64,000 nt of DNA, from the NCBI GenBank assembly GCA_963970005.1, contig CAXAMN010021584.1, positions 62,001-126,000 of the forward strand, read 5' to 3'. Of this stretch, positions 9,601 to 21,680 are shown piece after piece. Each line of letters starts with the position of its first letter. The stretch's first letter is position 1. The stretch is from Durusdinium trenchii. Taxonomy: Eukaryota > Sar > Dinophyceae > Suessiales > Symbiodiniaceae. The position numbers and the translations under genes were made by a program. The notes beneath the pieces were generated by a model. That model was not told where the DNA came from and did not search any database. It saw nothing but the letters and a program-made list of their open reading frames with translations.

Positions 9601-12600
9601 GCGATATGTCTCCCCGCAAGTTCATCCAATCTCTCCGTGGATGGCGATATTTCCAACTCCAACTCCCAAACCCTCCAAAAAAAAAACAAAAAAAGTGTAA
9701 TTCGAACAACCCTCACCTGACAGGTGGGCAATAACACTCTGAGGGATGAGCCTCACATACACCTCCCATCGGCCGCAGTCGTCCAGAGGATCCACCGAGC
9801 CTTAATGGCGGTGTAGTGCTCCGCCGCGTTCCCAATGATGGGCAGCAGGATGATGCCGATGAACCTCGCGGCGGCCGGCGGCTCGGGACCCTGGGGCCAT
9901 CTCATCCTCCCGCGGGCCAAAGAGGTCTAGTTGTGGAGTCCCAGTTGTAGTCCCAACTGGGTCATCCGTCTACAGTGGTCTGTCTCTAGTTGTGGAGTCC
10001 CAGTTTGAGGGAAGTCAGACCATGAGCTGCAGACGATGATTGCACCGACGAACGAAGCGATTTGGCCTCCACGGTGACGACAGAGACGACAGACCGTCGG
10101 CCCCTCTGAGGTCTCCCAGCTCTTTCGAGACCTTCCACTCACTGATCGTCCCCTGCGCGGCTTCACGCATCCGCTACATGGGGGCATGAGCCGCGAAGCT
10201 CGCACGCACGCGCCATCGCGTGCGGCGTGAAGCACGCGCTTGTTGAGGGATGGCGGTGGTGGGGGCGTGGCCATTGTCGATGGGTCGAATGGGGCGCTTT
10301 GGGGAATTGCTTTGGAATTGGTGGCACTGATTGTGCCATGCAAACGGATGCTAAGTGCAAGCCCCGGTTCCATGACTGGGCGGTTCCTGACGGTGCCTAG
10401 CTTCAAGGCGTTTCACATATGGCTTGAGCTCGCGAAAGAGAAGCCTTCCAATCCGTCACCCGGTGGCGGCCTCTATCTTGAACATCTACTTAAACTACTT
10501 ACAGTGGTTTCAGAGTAAATGGCACAAGCCCCTACATGTCCTAGACAGATGGGGTTCATATAAACCACCGACATTTGGAGATTGTGCCATCTACTCTGAA
10601 CCCACTGTATAGCAAATCCCAGTCTTATAAGTCCTCTCCCCATCCAATCCCCCATCCTTGGGGAGGCACCCGACCGCTGTGGGGAACATCCGGAAGGACT
10701 TTTTTAAGGCATGTTGAGGAGAATCAAGAACAGAGTGAACAACAAAAACACTTCCCTAAGGATCCGCATCCTCAAAAACAAGTGTTTTAGGGTACAAATC
10801 CTTGTTATAAAGGGTTCGACCCCTTCTAAGGAGGGCCCAAGGATCCTTAAATGTCTATAAATACAATGTCTATGTATGTCTGTGGGTCCAGGGAGGCATC
10901 CTTATGCTCGAATCTCTTCGTCCTGAGATCCTGGAATCCCTTCGTCCTAGCCTTTGACAACGTTTCCCAACGACACGAAACTTCTCGCGACATTCACTAT
11001 ATATATATATACAGACCCCCAAATCGATATTAAAAGCAGATCCCCACTTTAAGACATGTATATATTGGAAACCGTTTCTATTATCTGCATTTGGTAGGAA
11101 CAAGGGCATCGCTACTAGGAGCAAGAAGCTACTAGTAGCTCCTGGTATACTGGGAACAAGAAGCTAGTAGCAAAGGGCATTGCTACTAGCAACAACGGGC
11201 ATCTATTTGGGGACCTCATGATTGTGAGGTCGGTCCCCGTGAGCCACCCGAGATGCACCGTTCGAAGCCTTGATGGCTTCGATCAAGGCGTCGGTGGCGA
11301 AGGAGGTGACCACGGTACAGATCTCGGTGCGCAGCGGAAGACGAGCCCCTGGTAGCGTCCGAACGCTCCTAGTAGCGCTGCCAGGAGCTCGTAGTAGCTT
11401 CTTGCTCCTAGATGCCAGTTGGCCTTTGGGGGCTCCTTTGGGCCTGGACCATCCCCGGCACCTGCAACCGTAGATTTGTCCCGACTCGCAAGATGCGGAA
11501 TACATGCATCTCAGGATCCAGCGGTAGCTGAACTAGACCCTCTTTGCCCTGCTTGTGTTTCAGGTCCAGCTAAGAGAGGCACACATAGCATGATAGCTGC
11601 AGTCACAGGGCTTAAATCCGGCTCCTCCTCCTGTAGCTGGAGAGAACTCACAGTGTTTCGTTGCATGGGCGGCACTTCGAGCCGGTGTTCCTATATATCA
11701 TGTTCAAGATGCTGGCCTGCTGTTGAAATGGGCAAAGGCAAATTGCATAACGCACTAAAGTTGTACTCAGGAATTTATCTACTGTAGTAAAATATTTTCA
11801 GGCTGAGGTCATGTCCTTGTTTTTTTGTGTTCTAAAATTGGCTGTTATTTTTTCTGGCAATATTATTCACTTCTAGAATCTAGGACCAACGGTTTTTCTA
11901 AAGTCCTTGGACCTGAGGTCGATGCACCCCTTCAATACATGATTTGTATTAATGATTAAATATTGACTATATCCTGGCATTGACCCTGCAACCCCACATC
12001 CATTCCGAACGGCGTCCTTTTTTCCCTTTGCAGGAGTGAAACTTTCCCGGGCGTTTATCTTAGTCTTACGGAGAGCTTCGTTCGATGCTCCTCCTCTTCT
12101 TCTCCGCCGCTGGAATCCTGGAATTCCGTCGCAGGTTCCCAAACTGGGCGGAACAAAACACCAGCTGGGAAAGCATCAGGGGCATTCAGAACTAATATCG
12201 TTGCACGGCGACACCCATCAAAACCTCCTTCCAGGAGCGCTCAAGTGTTATTTCATGTTATTTCCCTGCCCGGTCTTTGCGCCCTGGCAAGTTGATTTAC
12301 GTGCCCAAAACAGTGGTAAGAACTTCTCAAGTTGAGGTCTTCGGTGGCGCTGCAGGGCTAGATATGCTCCCCGCACGGGTTGACGTTGAAAGTCCGGACG
12401 CGTCAGAACCCTCGTCTGTCGAAATACCAAGCATAGACAGCGACAGGCAACCGCCTCCGAACGAAAGACATACCAACATGCAAATCTGAGAGCTGCAGGT
12501 TCCATGTCAATCTTGGGGGGTGTTGAGTGCTGGCCCATCATCAACCGTATGTTGATACTGCTGAGGAGGAAGGAAACAAAGAAACAGCCCAACATATGAA

Positions 12601-15600
12601 GATCGTCTCGCCTGAAAGAGGCTGGCATGAGTCTTCAGCTGGAACACCAAATACCTCAGCTGAGCTCAAACTGGAGAATGGTGAGTCGGAGCAGTGAGGA
12701 ATCGTTTTTGTGGTCTGCGCGGACCATTGGTTGGTCAGCACAAGCCCAGGTGTCTGTTGGAAGAAAGCATCAGGGTTTCCCCATTTGGGAAGCTGTTGCG
12801 CACTGGCATCATGAGCAGCTACTCTTCCTGCTCCCAAGTGCAATAAGTGAGTCACTATGACTACACTCTGACTCACTAACATTGGAAGTGGACAAAAAAC
12901 ATAGGTCGGAAGACCATGTTCGTCTACTAACGGCGGGGGGGGTGGTCGCTTCCATAATGATTTCAAGGAGTGTAACGGCCCTTTGACACGTTGGACCCCC
13001 TGTGGACCCCCCCCCCCCCCTCCCCCCGCATGTCATCGGCCCCGGGGCCGGCGACATGTGAGAGCGACATCGGCAGTTGTGCGTTGGCAGAACGGACCAC
13101 ATCGAGCGAGAGGTCGAGGCATTGTGCAAATGGTAGACCAGTCAACAAATCCAACCCCCCTTGGCTAATTAATCTTCTCACTTCCTGCAGTGGTTTGATA
13201 ATATAGAGACAGAGAGAGATCCATGTATACATACATTACATTACATAACAGAATAGTGCATTCCATTCCATTACGATACAATACATATGATTCATGATAG
13301 TAGGGTGGTGCAAGAAAGGTGCCTGACCTGTGCAACGGCTGCTGTAAACAGCTTCGACCTGGATGGTGCAACATGCCAGCAGGTACAGCGCAGTAGCGGA
13401 AACGCCGTGCAGCAGTGGCTCGGCGGCTAGCCCGGCAAGCACAAATGACGAGCTTGGGGTGAGGGAATGTTGCCATGGAGGTTGCTGCTTGCAGGAAATT
13501 ATGGCAAATGATAGTATTACAAGTTATACATTTCTTATTTGACTTGATCCTCACAAACAAGTTCCAACAAGTCAACAAAACCTTAACGTTTGCCAATTGC
13601 AAAAAAAATGCTTGAGTGATGTTTGTATATGTTTGTAGTGGACAGGCCCCCAGTAAGGGCCCCTGCGCAAAGTAAACACCCAGGAGGCAAACCGAAGCCT
13701 CAGTAGAAGCAGCTGAAAAGGGCATTGGAAAAAATCCACGGCGGGGGATCCAGCACGTTCCGAGTCTTGCTAGTTCCGAGTCTTCGGTAGGGCCCTGCTC
13801 TGCGACTGCTCTACGCGTGACAAACTCATGATCACTTGAAGAAAAAAGTGTGTATCATGAACAGTCTCACCCACTTCAGGCCACCATTTTGTGCGTAACA
13901 ACTCACGGAATTCTCCCAAATCAAAAACATATATTGTATATACGTTCCTGGAGCCTCGAACACCGCCCCGGTGCCAGGCCCCAGAGCCCAACGGGAGACT
14001 TCGACCATGTGTTCCCACTCGGACTCCTGGAACAAACAGTGCATGGTCACCCCCGGGGCCCCGGGGTGAAGGCAGGAGCGCCCGGAAACCGTGCGAGACC
14101 ACGGAAGAATGGCATGGAAATCTTCGAAAAAAAAACATATGATATTGTATTGTATATAATAGGCTGTTGACTGTTGACGAAGAAAATCCTTCCACATGGA
14201 GATGTCTTCAGCCATTCTGGAGACGCGGGGTGGTGATGCAACATGACTCGGGCCGGACGCAAAGTCTTGCATGTTTCGCAGTTGCGTATCTCCATCTAGC
14301 CCCCCATCATTCCACAGCACCGCAACAGCACCACAACAGCGCCCTGCCACATCATATATAGACGTTTGAAACAAACACCCTTTTTTGCAACTGTTGACAC
14401 CTTTCGCAGGGCTTGGCTCATCTTGGTTCTACTGGACCTGGGCTCCTGTTTCAAGACATTGACGTAGATGGTGGGCAGGCCGATGGCAAAAACACTCAAC
14501 GCCTCGGTGCCGGAAGTGCCGGGAACAGGCGCCGAAGCCGCCGCCAGTGAGACTGGTCAGCGAGAGGCTGTTGTCCGTACTCATTCTCTTCATGGTTCCT
14601 TAAAAACACACATCACATCGATGTGCGAATTCCTTGTGCTCGAGGTGACTCTGCTCCAGGTTCCTTTATTTTATATAAGTGATTTGTCTATCTAGCTTTC
14701 TGGCATGGTGTGGTCAGGCTGCCCCGCCATCAGGGAACATTGGGTCGCAGCACCAGCCTGGCCGGGCACGGAGCGAGCGTTCAGGAGGTCTTCACCAGCA
14801 GGAGCAAATGTCCCCAGTGATGCAGATTCCTCTCACAAGATGAAAGTAGACAAGCTTGCTGTACTCAGCAAGGACGCTACTAGGGGCTCCTGGCCGCACT
14901 ACTAGGAACAAGAAGCTACTAGGGGCTCCTGGCATCGCTACTAGGAGCAAGGACGCTACTAGGGCTCTTTTTCTCTCTCTCTCTCTCTCTCTCATTCTTG
15001 CTCCAATTGATCGAATCATGAGAGGAATCTGGGCGACGGGTGCTTTTCTATCTCCCCAGCCCAGCATGTTGCGGTCAACTCACATTGCCTAATCGCTGAA
15101 GACCTCTGGCCCCAGTTCCTCGGGCCATATCCCATCTGATGGGGCGGCCCAGAACGTCCTATTTAGTTCGCCGGCGCCTGGTTGTAGGTCTGGATTGGAA
15201 AGTACAAGCCTCCAAAAAGGAAGGCACAGCCTCAGCAAATTGCTAGCTGCTAGCTGCTAGGCCAGCTATGATCTTTGTTCTGCTGGTGGCCCATGATCTA
15301 CTAACGCCAGTTGGTTTCATGGCGTGCATTACAACACACCGTCAACCAAGGGCAGGAGAAAAAAAAGTTTGGAACCTAAATCCTATACTATAAGCATTGT
15401 TTGTGAAAAAACAAATCTTAAGAACAAAGAATGCCTCTGAACCTGTACGCAATCCTCAAAATTCTTGACTCACCTCTCTTGGGGCACCATAAAAAGCAAC
15501 GTTTCTCCACGGCCGCGCGGAACCTGAGCACCCTGCCCATGACAAGCAGGAGATTACTGAGAATAGACCTCAGAGCTCGATCACCACAACGGCTGCGCAG

Positions 15601-18600
15601 CTAGGGTGAGACTCACGGTTTCGTGTCCACCGACGGTTGCTTTCTTGATGATCTGAAGCTGCGTGGAGACCTGCATTCACAACCGAAAAGGACACCAAAT
15701 GCGCAAATCGAGTGTCAAAACTATAGGAATCTATCAGCATGAATAGTACTTCGTCTTGTGGCTCTAGCCTTTTGCAGGTTCAAGCATATAATTCAAGACT
15801 ATTGAGATCTCTTGAGCCCTTTTCTACGCCACACCGTAGAACGCGCACCTTGCACCGTCAGTGGGAGCTCGCTCTTTTCTCCTGGTTCTTGCCCTACGTT
15901 CCCTGCACACTGTCTCAGCAACACTTGCCAACATGCAGGATGCTTCACCGGCTTCACCCCATGTGAGCTCCTCCACTACAACTCTCCGACACGTCGGGCG
16001 ACGAGAACAGCGGTCCGAGGGTGCCACCCGAGCAGGGTACATTGGACCACCTCAGGGAAGGCTTTTTTGGTCCAAGCGAGGTGTCGGATGGGCGGAGATC
16101 TGCGACAGGGGATGCATCTTGGGACTACATGGCCCCACATCATCGGAAAATGTCCCCAGTTTTCGGACTGCACACGTAGGAGGTAGCGGGTAGCAAAGGA
16201 AAATAAGTTTCACAAGCCTCTGGCGGAAGGTCTGCATGTGCACGTGTATATGTGGCATATTTGGACCATTGTTGATTTCTGCCCCTAGTTGGAACCTCTC
16301 GGGACCCCGTCTTGAAGAGAAAAAAAACCAGTTGAACCGCCTGAATCGGGCCCCCCATCAGGGCCCGAACGACCACCTTTCTTCATGTGATCCGTCCTTC
16401 CTTCCCTTCGGTCGTTCGTTCCCCGCGTTCGGGGTCGAGAAAACCAGGTCGATCGCCACCGGGCCCATCGGGTTATTGGTTGGGGCCCGAACTGGGCCTG
16501 ATCGGTGGCCAAACAAGTGGTTCAATTCACTTGACTAATTCAATGGCATCGATTCATGCAAAGGCGCACGGACTAGCGCACTCCAATGAGCCTCCATCCA
16601 GGGTCTGGCGAACATGCTTCGTTGAACATGGAGCATGTTCGATGGCTGCCGTGGTACAATGGTAGCACTTCACCTGGTAAAAGGTTGCAAATCAAACCGT
16701 ACCCTCCAACTCAACTCAGGGGACGAATGATTTTTCGGCCGCCAGGGCACGCCAATCTCGTTATTCCGAATTCCGGCCTGGGACGAGCACGACGAGCGTG
16801 TGATGAGCACGTCGCACGTCGCACGTGTGAGATTTGGTCACCAAAAATCGAAATATGTGTCTGCACCGTGTCTGTCGATGTCTGCGGCCCTGGAGCAAAA
16901 TCAGGAAAAAGCTCTCCAAAAACAGGAGCGACTCCAAAACATCTCAAACCATTAGGAACGTGGAGCTCCTCCGGAAAAGGAGAGGAGCCGATTCCTCTAC
17001 AACCTACCATGGTTTGGTGGGGACCTGCGCTTGCCGACTTTGTCTTCTTCCTCTCCGCCCCCAGGGGTTTGCACACCGCGAGTGCCACGAGGACATCATG
17101 AAACGACCAAGGGCATCATCACGGAAGCCTTCGAGAGGAACCCGACGAAGTCAACGGCAAAAACCAACGGCGAACGAAGAGATGCGGAGAACGCCTGTCT
17201 TTGCGAAGAAGCATTGCGACACTGCACGAGACTGGCACAAGACCACTTGTGTCTGTGTGTATGCACTGCCGCTACACATCGGGTAAGGAATCGCATGTTT
17301 GCTGGATGCACGGATGAATTCGGTTGCAACACTCGAAATATCAAATCCGAGTAGGGATCCGCAATATTCTCCCAGACTGTGGGCAAGGTGGGGGAGCTTG
17401 TGACTCACAGCCTTATCCACACGGTCCATACCACATCTAAGAACCCACAAGGGGCGCCATGGAAAAGCTGGTGCGTCGCTCGGGCGCCCACGATGCAAAG
17501 GAGCATCTCCACCTGCTCGGGCCGGTGTTCATTCGGCCTTTCACCAACTGTCGAGCCAAAACCTGGAGCCCTGGTCGCCCTCGTAGGTTGACCGTATTCT
17601 GTTCATGTTCGGTGGTCAACCTGAATTCGTGCCATGACCCAGAGCCTAACTGACACGAACAGAGGCCATGAATCATGGCATTCTCCTGGAGGGTTGCCAT
17701 CTTCCACGAGGCCAATTTAACATCGCCAGTGGAATTTGCCAGGCACAGAGTGGAGAACAAGAGATCGCTCGAGAGATCGACCCACTTCGCCGGCAACCCA
17801 CTTCAACCCACCTCCACATCCTCCAAAATCTATGCAACATCCCTAGAAGTCGAAAGACTAATATTTTGCCCCAGTGACGGCCCAGTGACGTAAAGGATGT
17901 TCCCTTTCAGGTGCCCTAAAGACTCAAGACCTTTCTTGTTATATAGTCTTTGACTCTCAGGGACATGGCATACATACAATATATACATACACACACACGA
18001 TATATATATATATATATACATACACTGTGTATATATACACACTATCACTACCCAGCCGCCCGCCCACCCGGAGTGAGCAAATCCCTAGCCAGGTGTCCCG
18101 GCCACGTTCCCGAAGGTCGCGTTCAACAAGCCCCCGGCCGTTTCGCCGATGCGGGCGGCCACATCCTGCGGAGAGAGGTGAGAGAGGGGCCAGGGCTGGC
18201 GGTGTGTGGCTGCGAGCAGCGCAGAGGTGTGGAGGATGTGGATGAGAGCCATCCACAGAGAGCGGAGGACAGCGGATCGAGGTGGGTGGAAAATGCCGGC
18301 ACCTTAGAGTTTGGAGGGAAATTAAACCCCTAGACTTCCGGCAACGCCTGTTGGAAGCCATGGAACGGCCTCGTCGGTTCACCAGTTCCGTTCCGTCATG
18401 ACATATGATTATGTCCAGCCGATCGAGAATTTCCACCGCCATGGTGGTAGAGCAGGTCAGTCAAGGGCCTAGCGGCCTATTGCGAACACCAAATCACAAA
18501 ATCATCATCACATGTGCTCGGATACCTGTTACACATCCTTATATACATCCTTGCACCTTCTCACCACTTCCCTCCTCCCCAGCATCGGGTCTCCCTTATA

Positions 18601-21600
18601 AGCCTTCTTTCTCCCATGCGCCTTCTCACCGTCCGACCGCCTTTTCCCGGCGTTTGTGGACCCCACGTGGGTCGCCTGCCCGCCTCGCCCAACAACTCGC
18701 GCCCCCCGCCGCCGCGGCCCAACCGCGGTTGGGCGCCGCGGCGTCTCGCGTCTCCTCCGTGGACTTGCCGATGAGCCAGGCCAAGGGGATGATCGCCAAG
18801 AAGTTGAAGGTAAAGACCTCGTAAGCTTTCGACGCACGCCACGCGGAACCGCGCAACGACTCCGCGCGGACGTCGCGGACCCCGGTACCGACCTTGGCGG
18901 ACCTTGGTCGCGCGTGAACCCGGTACCGTCCTCGGTCTTCCAAGTCGTTTTGGTAGCGTGAATTTCACCACAAAATGGCACCAACATGTCTATCTCGTTG
19001 GGCCTGAAGATGCAGCATTGCTTCCAAACCGTTGGGTTCCCATGACCTCCGGCAATCCTTGGGACGTCACGTATACGTGTGGAGGGCCCCCCACAAAGGA
19101 CGGACGAAGGGTGGTGGGGGGTCTTCAGGGGAAACGGGAAACGTGAGGGGTCTGCCACAGGGTGTTGCAGGGGTGTTGCAGAGGTGCAGCTTCCATCAGC
19201 TTCCTACCCTCTTCTTGGTGCGCGCCTCCGGGCCAAAACGACATATCCCACGGTCAGATTTGGAACAAATGGCTGTGCAACGTGGGAGTGGGAAAAGGTG
19301 CAGAGCGCCAGCTGCTGTGCTCTCCCAATGCTTCGAAAGCAAAACTGATTCTTGATGAAGCTACTAGTAGCTCCTGGCATCGCTACTTGGAGCAAGGACG
19401 CTACTAGGGGCTCCTGGCCTTACGACTAGTAACAATAACGCTACTAGTAACAAAGGGCACCGCTACTAGTAACAATGGCATTACTAAACAAGTAACAAGA
19501 AGCTACTAGGACCCAAATTTGGAGCAGCTGGTCCTCCCAAGTGGCTGGACCAGCTCCAGCCATGTTTCGCTTGGCCAAGTTGCATAAGTCGGGTTCATCT
19601 CAAGCTGGTGCGCCACCAGGCCAATGGGCACAAAGACTAACCTCGCCAGTCATGCCATCAATCACCAAAAACCCGACCTTTACCTAGCAAAGTCTATGAG
19701 GATGTTGGCATTCATCAATGAATTCCGTTTCCCGGCTCTCTGCATTTCTTACAAGGCAATCTGCATTGGTTCTTGCACCGCTCTACGCTCTTGGCAGCAG
19801 ACAGGGCTGTCAGGATCTTGTTGTCACCGAAGATCGTGGCAAAGCCCTGAGACTGAGGAGGCTGAACCAGGGCGATGGGGCAGGTGGCTGACTCAGCTAC
19901 CATATGCTAAAGGAAAGTGTTCTAGTCTATGGCATCTATGGTTGTTGGAGGGGTCCGCAAGATATAGAAATTGCATGGTCCGAGTCACGCTCTCCAAAAC
20001 ATGTGAGGAGATGCGACTAAACCTACGTTCTTTGTATCGTATCGAATCATATCTGTTTGCCAAATACCGCGATAAACTCTAGTCACAGCAGTTCCTGCTT
20101 GAATGCCAAATCGCCAGGCAGCAGGGGATTTGCGCTTACATAGTGTAAATAGTGTGTCTGCACATTGACATTCACAGTTCTCGAACAGGAATCATGTTGA
20201 AACCGTTCAGCAACGGAGCCTCTTCTTACCACGCCACATGCACAACTCATTCAGATCCAAACCTGGTGAGCGCCCAGACTCCATCCCCGTCCCAGGTGGC
20301 TCAGGTCGGGTCCTCCAAATCGCTTTTGGGCGTTTTGGCTTCATCCCCTGGGCGATGGTCGGATTCGGATCCAGTTTTTGACCATCACAGGTTGGCCTGC
20401 TAAGAACGGTGGAGACTCTCTCTCTCTGGAGTAGGCACTTACCAACACAGTCCATGCTCCCATGATTCACGAATCTTCACAAATGGTGGTCACATGGGAA
20501 AGGGTCGGTGTATCAAACATCGGTCTTTTGAGTCGTGGGCGGAAGGCAGCTCAGTAAGAATCCAAAAGCAGAAAGAAAAAAAAGAAACGACCAGGGTGCC
20601 AGGGGGGTGAGGGATCACCAACTTCTGCCGCGAACCGTTCGACGTAACGAAGGGCTGATGGTTCTCGACCAACAGTCCAGGCGTCCACACATTCGAGACC
20701 AACCCATCCCGTCCGAAAACTCATGTTTCATCATGTCTCCAGTTGGTCTCATGAGCAACCCCATCCCCATCCTTTCTCTCTTCTTTTACCTCCCCTTCCC
20801 CACGCATCCCGTCCGAACAAGGTCTCCCGGCCATTCATCGATGTAGGAACCGGTTGGTATTCTTGCCGCCTCAGCCGGGTCGGCCGATCGATTCCGCGAT
20901 CCGCTTGAGCTGGTTGGTGTTCCATCGCATTCGTCCGCGTGGACCCGCGTGGACCCGCGTGGCCGGGGACACATCGTCCGGGGCAAATCAGGGACGCTCA
21001 GAAAACATCACGTAGAAGTGGAATTCGCGGCCAGTGACTGTAGAGGAAAGATGAGGAAAGTAGTCTTCCAGGAACTTCCAGGAACTTTCACACTTCCATG
21101 TTGGTGAGTCAGGGTATAACCTTTGCAACTGCGAGCCAGGAAATGATCACCTGTGGCCAATACCAGATCTAGAGGGTCTCCCCTCAGGACCATCGTCCAC
21201 CGCTGAGGAAGCAAATAAGGCAACACGAAGCGTTTCCACTCACGTGGTTTATATAGTGCATGGACTGCACCCGAAGCCGAGCACGCAAGTTGCCTACATG
21301 ACTTGTTCCATCGCAAGTGTCCACTGACAGGATTGGTTCCTTATGCACTCACTAGAGCCACACAGACCGCGAAAGTGACCTCACCATCCCCACCCCCCCC
21401 GCGGAAACCAGAAGAAAGGCCCTCCCACCTTCGCACGAGCTTCCTATACTTTCGTCCTTTTCTCTAGTGGCCGCCTCTCTTCCGGCTGAAGGAGGATAAG
21501 CAGGTTTCTACCTGGACGAAGTTGGCCACCTATAGTCCTCCCAGATCCCAGCTGGCTCAGCTGGCTTCGGGTCACCGTGCCCCAGCTTGGAGTTGGTTCT

Positions 21601-21653
21601 CCTGAGCTCCTTCTGCGCCTGCATCGCCGAAGCCATGACGCTCCGCAGAGTGC
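6686..21653 (-). CDS. CAX: Vacuolar-type Ca2+/H+ (cation/proton) exchanger, 28 exons
   Basis: CAX proteins swap cytosolic Ca2+ for vacuolar or organellar H+. Exons (5' to 3', minus): 21576-21653 (ATG at 21636), 21012-21037, 19803-19846, 19601-19641, 19024-19046, 18755-18817, 18103-18165, 17492-17512, 16751-16777, 16028-16050, 15537-15568, 15178-15230, 14728-14757, 14464-14502, 13988-14026, 13667-13698, 12612-12654, 12070-12117, 11583-11636, 11269-11322, 10121-10152, 9801-9864, 9182-9217, 8742-8777, 8472-8508, 7687-7742, 7154-7219, 6686-6775. They join in phase to 410 codons plus TGA, the usual family length. Both CAX signature repeats are intact: GGLLNATFGNVVEMLLC (first GNxxE) and FIGIILLPIIGNAAEH followed by VAMQNKMDLSLG (second). 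LLGSILSNLLLVMG and VFQLKTHASLF also match, and a Glu-rich loop (GGEEEEE, LQEEEP) separates the two halves as expected. The C-terminus is GYILLVTYFVVSLIYFF. Donors: about 13 GC, 11 GT, 1 GA, 2 unclear (introns 4 and 5). Exons 1-2 are supported mainly by splice signals and phase; exons 3-28 also by family similarity. Confidence 0.9.
10500..10609. repeat. Short palindromic (MITE-like) element, copy 1
   Basis: Ends are inverted repeats of about 28 bases (10500-10527 against 10582-10609) with only two mismatches; the shared core is CAGAGTAAATGGCACAA against its complement. The centre holds TTCATATAAACCACC, whose reverse complement is found in the same place of the copy at 45049-45166. It lies inside CAX intron 20. 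No ORF. Confidence 0.75.
11108..11196. repeat. GCTACTAGTAGC-type dispersed repeat cluster
   Basis: Several imperfect units built from GCTACTAG, CTCCTGGCAT and GAGCAAGAAG, partly palindromic. Located in CAX intron 20. The flank (ttggaaaccgtttctat at 11066) is shared with 48118, pointing to another small dispersed repeat. Confidence 0.7.
11339..11412. repeat. GCTACTAGTAGC-type dispersed repeat cluster
   Basis: Same family as 11108-11196. Located in CAX intron 19, ending about 16 bases before the acceptor of exon 20. Confidence 0.65.
14823..15031. repeat. Terminal-inverted-repeat element carrying star repeats and a (CT)n run
   Basis: Perfect 13-base inverted ends (CAGATTCCTCTCA at 14823-14835 and its complement at 15019-15031) enclose three GCTACTAGG-type units (14868-14966) and a CT microsatellite (14969-14993). 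It lies in CAX intron 12. Non-coding. Confidence 0.6.
16643..16702 (+). other. Degenerate tRNA-like sequence (tRNA-derived repeat head)
   Basis: TGGTACAATGGTAGCAC matches an A box and D arm, CTGGTAA looks like an anticodon loop (GGT, Thr), and GGTTGCAAATCAAACC resembles a damaged B box. The 3' strand of the anticodon stem is missing, so this is not a functional tRNA. It lies in CAX intron 9. Confidence 0.35.
19357..19512. repeat. GCTACTAGTAGC-type dispersed repeat cluster
   Basis: Six or more units, the most complete reading GCTACTAGTAGCTCCTGGCA then TCGCTACTTGGAGCAAGGAC. Located in CAX intron 4. Confidence 0.7.
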
Positions 21654-21680
21654 CTGGGATGCGGAAGGGGGAAGCTGAGC
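21654..21680 (-). promoter_or_regulatory. Probable spliced-leader trans-splice acceptor of CAX
   Basis: On the minus strand a tract rich in C and T (cttcccccttccgcatccc) ends in AG 17 bases before the first ATG of the CAX model. In dinoflagellates the spliced leader is joined at such an AG. It could instead be the acceptor of an ordinary intron with a further exon upstream. Confidence 0.45.

Noticed and set aside
13000..13025. Poly-C tract as a regulatory or quadruplex site
   Set aside because: A simple C run (C13 with T) in a CAX intron; nothing else supports a function.
15622..15672. Minus exon-like piece (VSTQLQIIKKATVGGHET) with GTGAGT donor inside a CAX intron
   Set aside because: Exons 10 and 11 of CAX join perfectly across it (LLG|SILSN), so it is not part of this gene.
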